A DNA stretch of 64,000 nucleotides. It comes from Kribbella sandramycini (lineage in GTDB: Bacteria > Actinomycetota > Actinomycetes > Propionibacteriales > Kribbellaceae). Positions 61,028-64,000 of this stretch are shown here, in pieces. The position numbers and the translations under genes are program-made. The DNA lies in contig NZ_JABJRC010000001.1 of assembly GCF_013131805.1 (NCBI RefSeq), forward strand, positions 1,116,001 to 1,180,000, read 5' to 3'. Numbering within the stretch: the stretch's first letter is position 1; every line of letters begins with the position of its first letter. The notes beneath the pieces are model-generated. The model was not told the origin of the DNA. It saw only the letters and a list, made by a program, of their open reading frames with translations, and made no database searches.

Positions 61028-61915
61028 TTGAGCTGGGACAACAACGAACTGGTTCCGTCGCGGTACGCGCTGAAAGTCGGCGACATCGACGTGATGGTGA
61101 TCAGCGACGGCGTACTACCGATCACCGCCACGACGATGGCGACCAACGTCGCGGCGCCGGACCTGGCGGCGTGGCTCAAGGACGAGTTCCTGCCGCCGGA
61201 AATTCTCGACTGGCCGCTCAACGTTGCTGTGGTCCGCAGCGGCGACCGAACCGTCCTCATCGACTCGGGGCTGGGGACGGAGTTTCCGGGGTTTCCACGG
61301 GCCGGCCAATTGGCGCTCCGGCTGGAGGCTGCGGGAATCGCGCCGAAGTCCGTCACCGACGTCGTACTGACGCACCTGCACATGGATCACATCGGCGGGT
61401 TGCTGGTCGACGGACTCCGCGGGCGGCTGCACGCCGACGTACAGGTTCATCTGGCGTCGGCCGAGGCCGAGTTCTGGCAGGCACCTGACTTCTCCAAAAC
61501 GGTCATGCCGGCGCCGATCCCGGAGGTACTGCAGACGACCGCGACGCGGTTCCTCGACCTGTACAGCGACCAGTTGCGGCCGTTCGAGACCGAGCACGAG
61601 GTCGCGCCGGGCGTGCTGATTCGCCGTACCGGCGGTCACACGCCTGGGCACAGCATCGTCCGCGTCGAGTCCGGCGGCGAACGGCTCACCTTCGCCGGCG
61701 ACGCCGTCTTCCAGCCCGGGTTCGAGTACCCCAACTGGTACAACGGCTTCGAGCACGACCCCGAAGAGTCGGCTCGGGTCCGGATCCGCCTGCTGCAAGA
61801 GCTCGCTGCCAGCGGCGAACAACTCGTCGCGACGCATCTCCCCTTCCCATCGGTCTGCCACGTCGCGGTCGCCGGCAACGCATTCCGCTTCGTCCCGACC
61901 GTCTGGGACTACTGA
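61028..61915 (+). CDS. Metallo-beta-lactamase-fold hydrolase
   Basis: 295 residues. Zinc motif LTHLHMDHIGGLL (HxHxDH), a third-site GGHTPGHSIVR, FAGDAVFQPGFEY (bridging Asp) and a final THLPFPSVCHV His. This layout matches the broad group including lactonases (AhlL-like) and alkyl sulfatase-unrelated hydrolases. Start is TTG 61028: AAGGAG stands seven bases upstream and the N-terminus LSWDNNELVPSRYALKVGDIDVMVISDG is complete. Followed after 33 bases by an alpha/beta hydrolase, likely one operon for hydrolysing the same ester or lactone. Confidence 0.88.
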   Translation: MSWDNNELVPSRYALKVGDIDVMVISDGVLPITATTMATNVAAPDLAAWLKDEFLPPEILDWPLNVAVVRSGDRTVLIDSGLGTEFPGFPRAGQLALRLEAAGIAPKSVTDVVLTHLHMDHIGGLLVDGLRGRLHADVQVHLASAEAEFWQAPDFSKTVMPAPIPEVLQTTATRFLDLYSDQLRPFETEHEVAPGVLIRRTGGHTPGHSIVRVESGGERLTFAGDAVFQPGFEYPNWYNGFEHDPEESARVRIRLLQELAASGEQLVATHLPFPSVCHVAVAGNAFRFVPTVWDY

Positions 61916-61948
61916 GCCTCTCGGTCAACTTTCACGAAAGGATCTCTC

Positions 61949-62671
61949 GTGCCCGCAGTTCTGATCCACGGCGTCCCCGACACTCACCGGTTGTGGGACG
62001 GCGTACGGCGGCACCTGTCCCGCCGGGACGTCGAAGCGTGGGACCTGCCCGGCTTCGGCGCCCCGCGCGCCGAGGGCTTCAATTCGACGAAGGACGAGTA
62101 CGTCGACTGGCTGATCGAGCGGCTGGAGTCGGTCGGTGAGCCGGTCGACCTGGTGGGCCATGACTGGGGATGCATTCTGACCGCACGCGTTGCGTCCCTG
62201 CGACCCGACCTCGTGAAGACGTGGTCCGGAGGGAACGGACCGATCAACGGCGCCTACCGCTGGCACGCCCTCGCGGAGATCTGGCAGGACCTGGACAAGG
62301 GCCGGCAGTTCATGGCCGATGCGACCCCGGCCGCACTCGGCGACCTGGTCGCCGGGTTCGACGTACCGGCAGAACTGGCCAGTGAGACGGCCGGTCGCGT
62401 GGACGAGGTGATGAAGGACAGCATCCTCAAGCTGTACCAGTCGGCGGTCACTGTGGGCGCGGAGTGGGAGCCGGGCCTGGCGAACGTGCAAGCACCGAGT
62501 CTGGTCTTCTGGGGAGCGCTCGATCCGGCCTGCCAGATCGAGTTCGGTCACCGCCTCGGCAAATCGCTGCGGGCCGTCGACGTCGTCGAGCTCGACTGCA
62601 ACCACTGGACGGTGCTCCAGAAACCGGCTGCGGTCGCGTCTCTGCTCGAGGCGCACTGGAGCACTTACTGA
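61949..62671 (+). CDS. Alpha/beta hydrolase
   Basis: 240 residues. VLIHGVPDTHRLWDGVRRHLSRRDVEAWDLPGFGAP is the N-terminal oxyanion region; VDLVGHDWGCILTARVASLRPD carries Asp as nucleophile (GHDWG), as in epoxide hydrolases and dehalogenases; LVFWGALDPACQIEFGHRL and LDCNHWTVLQKPAAVASLLEAHW supply the acid and His. GTG 61949 with GAAAGGA upstream. Compact cap domain. Confidence 0.85.
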   Translation: MPAVLIHGVPDTHRLWDGVRRHLSRRDVEAWDLPGFGAPRAEGFNSTKDEYVDWLIERLESVGEPVDLVGHDWGCILTARVASLRPDLVKTWSGGNGPINGAYRWHALAEIWQDLDKGRQFMADATPAALGDLVAGFDVPAELASETAGRVDEVMKDSILKLYQSAVTVGAEWEPGLANVQAPSLVFWGALDPACQIEFGHRLGKSLRAVDVVELDCNHWTVLQKPAAVASLLEAHWSTY

Positions 62672-62676
62672 TGGAC

Positions 62677-62715
62677 CGGTCGGCCGGGTTCAGAGATGTC
62701 GAACCCGACCGACCG
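62677..62715. terminator. Bidirectional terminator-like hairpin
   Basis: CGGTCGGCCGGGTTC (62677-62691) / GAACCCGACCGACCG (62701-62715), 13 pairs with one two-base mismatch, between convergent genes. Confidence 0.6.
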
Positions 62716-62725
62716 CTCAGGTGGA

Positions 62726-63010
62726 TCAGGGGTACCTGCCGACGACGGTCGACGGGGTGATCTCCGGAGCGCCGTCCATCAGGCCCGCCTGCTGGAACTC
62801 CTTGAAGGCGCTCAGCGACTGCAGCAGCTCGGTGTTGCCCGAGGAGATGTGCAGAAACTGCCCATCAGGTAGCTCGAAGGCGTGGTAGGTCAGTCCTTCC
62901 GGCTGCTCAGCGGCCAGCTGCGCGAACAGCGCCTCGACCTTGGCCCGGTTCGCCTCCGCTGCCCCCGGCTTCGTTCCGTACCGCACGACGTTGACTCTTT
63001 CGCTTCCCAC
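62726..63010 (-). CDS. Small dimeric alpha/beta-barrel-type protein
   Basis: 94 residues: VNVVRYGTKPGAAEANRAKVEALFAQLAAEQPEGLTYHAFELPDGQFLHISSG..., an alternating strand-helix-strand pattern like antibiotic-biosynthesis-monooxygenase/EthD small barrels. The family is inferred from pattern only. GTG 63010 with AGGAG upstream (AGGAGTCGTCGTG) gives the best start. Divergent from the DUF427 gene; two AGGART palindromes lie in the 204-base gap. Confidence 0.65.
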   Translation of the reverse strand: MGSERVNVVRYGTKPGAAEANRAKVEALFAQLAAEQPEGLTYHAFELPDGQFLHISSGNTELLQSLSAFKEFQQAGLMDGAPEITPSTVVGRYP

Positions 63011-63105
63011 GACGACTCCTGAACTGGTGGGCATCCGGCGACTCCGGCTGCCGTCGCAGAGAAGACAACAGCGGGGGTCTCCTTCGTGACGGCCTCAGGG
63101 CGACC

Positions 63106-63120
63106 GGGAGTGCGACTCCT
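63106..63120. promoter_or_regulatory. AGGART palindrome, copy 6
   Basis: GGGAGT-GCG-ACTCCT followed by A, 96 bases upstream of the 94-residue gene and 95 before the DUF427 gene. Confidence 0.5.
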
Positions 63121-63163
63121 ACCGATCCGGCCGTCAACGAGCGTTTGAATGGCCGAGTAAGCA

Positions 63164-63178
63164 GGGAGTGAGACTCCT
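63164..63178. promoter_or_regulatory. AGGART palindrome, copy 7
   Basis: GGGAGT-GAG-ACTCCT; its centre is 44 bases before the DUF427 ATG, the same spacing as copies 2 and 4. Confidence 0.55.
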
Positions 63179-63214
63179 GGTCAGTCCGCCCCGGCACGAG
63201 GTGGACTGACGGGC

Positions 63215-63943
63215 ATGAACGACTTCCCTCCGATGATCGTGCCGGTGGATCACACCGCACCGGTCCCCCGCCGGATCCGGGCAATGCTCGGGAACCGATG
63301 CGTCCTGGACACCACCGACGCCGTCTACCTCTGGGAGTGGCCGGGCTACCCGGCGTACTACATCCCGATCGAGGACGTCGTCGACGGGCTGCTGCACGAC
63401 ACCGGTGAAGTCGAGCGGCAGTCTCGCGGTCCGGCCCGGATCCACCGAGCCGGCCACGGCCTGGCCCGCCGGTACGACCAGGGCCTCGTCGCTGGGCGAG
63501 TCACCTTCGACTGGGCCGCGATGGACGCCTGGTTCGAAGAGGACGACCAGGTGTGGGTCCATCCGCGGAGCCCGTATCACCGGGTCGACCCCATGCGGTC
63601 GTCGCGACACGTCAAGGTGGAGCTCAACGACATCGTCCTGGCCGAGTCCTCCTCGACGGTGACGGTGTTCGAAACCGGACTGCCCACCCGCTACTACTTC
63701 CCACGGCACGCCGTGAACTTCGAGGACCTCACCCCGAGCCCGACGCGGACGCAATGCCCGTACAAGGGCCGCACCAGCGAGTACTGGTCGTCGGGCGACC
63801 AGGCCGACATCGCCTGGTCGTACGACTTCCCCACGGTCGCGCTGCGTCCGGTGACGGGGCTGGTCGCGTTCCTCAACGAGCAGGTCGACCTGACCGTCGA
63901 CGGTGTCCGCCTGGACCGGGTGGTCACGCACTTCTCGCGCTGA
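63215..63943 (+). CDS. DUF427-domain protein (two tandem copies)
   Basis: 242 residues. The second half is a clear DUF427 domain: HVKVELNDIVLAESSSTVTVFETGLPTRYYFPRHAVNFEDLTPSPTRTQCPYKGRTSEYW; the first half repeats the pattern (RIRAMLGNRCVLDTTDAVYLWEWPGYPAYYIPIEDVVDG). DUF427 is a small beta-roll of unknown function, often beside oxidoreductases. ATG 63215 has no strong ribosome site. The remaining 57 bases to the window edge show nothing identifiable. Confidence 0.88.
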   Translation: MNDFPPMIVPVDHTAPVPRRIRAMLGNRCVLDTTDAVYLWEWPGYPAYYIPIEDVVDGLLHDTGEVERQSRGPARIHRAGHGLARRYDQGLVAGRVTFDWAAMDAWFEEDDQVWVHPRSPYHRVDPMRSSRHVKVELNDIVLAESSSTVTVFETGLPTRYYFPRHAVNFEDLTPSPTRTQCPYKGRTSEYWSSGDQADIAWSYDFPTVALRPVTGLVAFLNEQVDLTVDGVRLDRVVTHFSR

Positions 63944-64000
63944 CCTGCTTGTCACGTTCCGGTGGGCTGCCCTGTCTTTCTGATGACCGCACAAACCTGG

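Overview
The window is a high-GC actinobacterial chromosome segment. GC-rich codons, frequent GTG/TTG starts, ATGA/GTGA gene overlaps, several leaderless-looking starts, large LuxR/SARP-type ATPase regulators and a SigE-family sigma/membrane-protein pair all point to a soil actinomycete. The overall gene content resembles Kribbella or related Nocardioidaceae, but the genus is only a guess. No integrase, insertion sequence, CRISPR array or rRNA was seen.

Layout. 1-2.0 kb: hyi-gcl glyoxylate operon (gcl runs off the left edge). 2.1-3.4 kb: cspA with a structured leader, then a GNAT gene and a minimal M23-like gene. 3.4-10.9 kb: two giant ATPase/TPR regulators flanking orn and tRNA-His, with a cluster of short repeats at 7.64-7.88 kb. 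10.9-16.2 kb: small membrane and YCII proteins, a secreted endonuclease/phosphatase-like protein, a secreted DUF5722 glycosidase-like protein, and RpiR and XRE regulators. 16.3-32.6 kb: a 16-kb block of three very large genes: an HTH-nSTAND-WD40 protein, a LamG-repeat surface protein and an RHS/YD-repeat protein. 32.9-38.1 kb: sigma factor with a membrane anti-sigma candidate, then a PLP enzyme divergent from tenA and a carotenoid-desaturase-like oxidoreductase. 38.2 kb: tRNA-Lys. 38.4-51.2 kb: an accessory metabolic region (Ntn acylase, deacetylase, SnoaL fold, a short secreted peptide, flavin monooxygenase with TetR, azoreductase, a luciferase-like/BBE fusion oxidase, ferritin-like protein, MmyB-type regulator). 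51.2-60.9 kb: a GntR-controlled carbohydrate-uptake operon with a divergent secreted beta-helix protein. 61-64 kb: metallo-beta-lactamase fold hydrolase, alpha/beta hydrolase, small dimeric-barrel protein and DUF427 protein.

How it works together. The most striking non-genic signal is a recurring 15-bp palindrome of the form AGGART-N3-AYTCCT (6-3-6 geometry). It occurs seven times between 40.5 and 63.2 kb, always in promoter-sized gaps, and one copy sits between the MmyB-type regulator and its HTH-less paralogue. I propose this regulator controls a dispersed local regulon. A second system is AATCGA-N3-TCGATT, present around the GntR gene and in front of the sugar ABC transporter; that transporter's binding-protein gene carries a single in-frame TAG in otherwise intact sequence. 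Other good operator candidates are a 25-bp palindrome beside the RpiR/DUF5722 pair, a 26-bp inverted repeat at 43.37 kb, and two copies of ATAATCTG-N5-CAGAT(T/C)AT flanking the azoreductase/fusion-oxidase divergent promoter.
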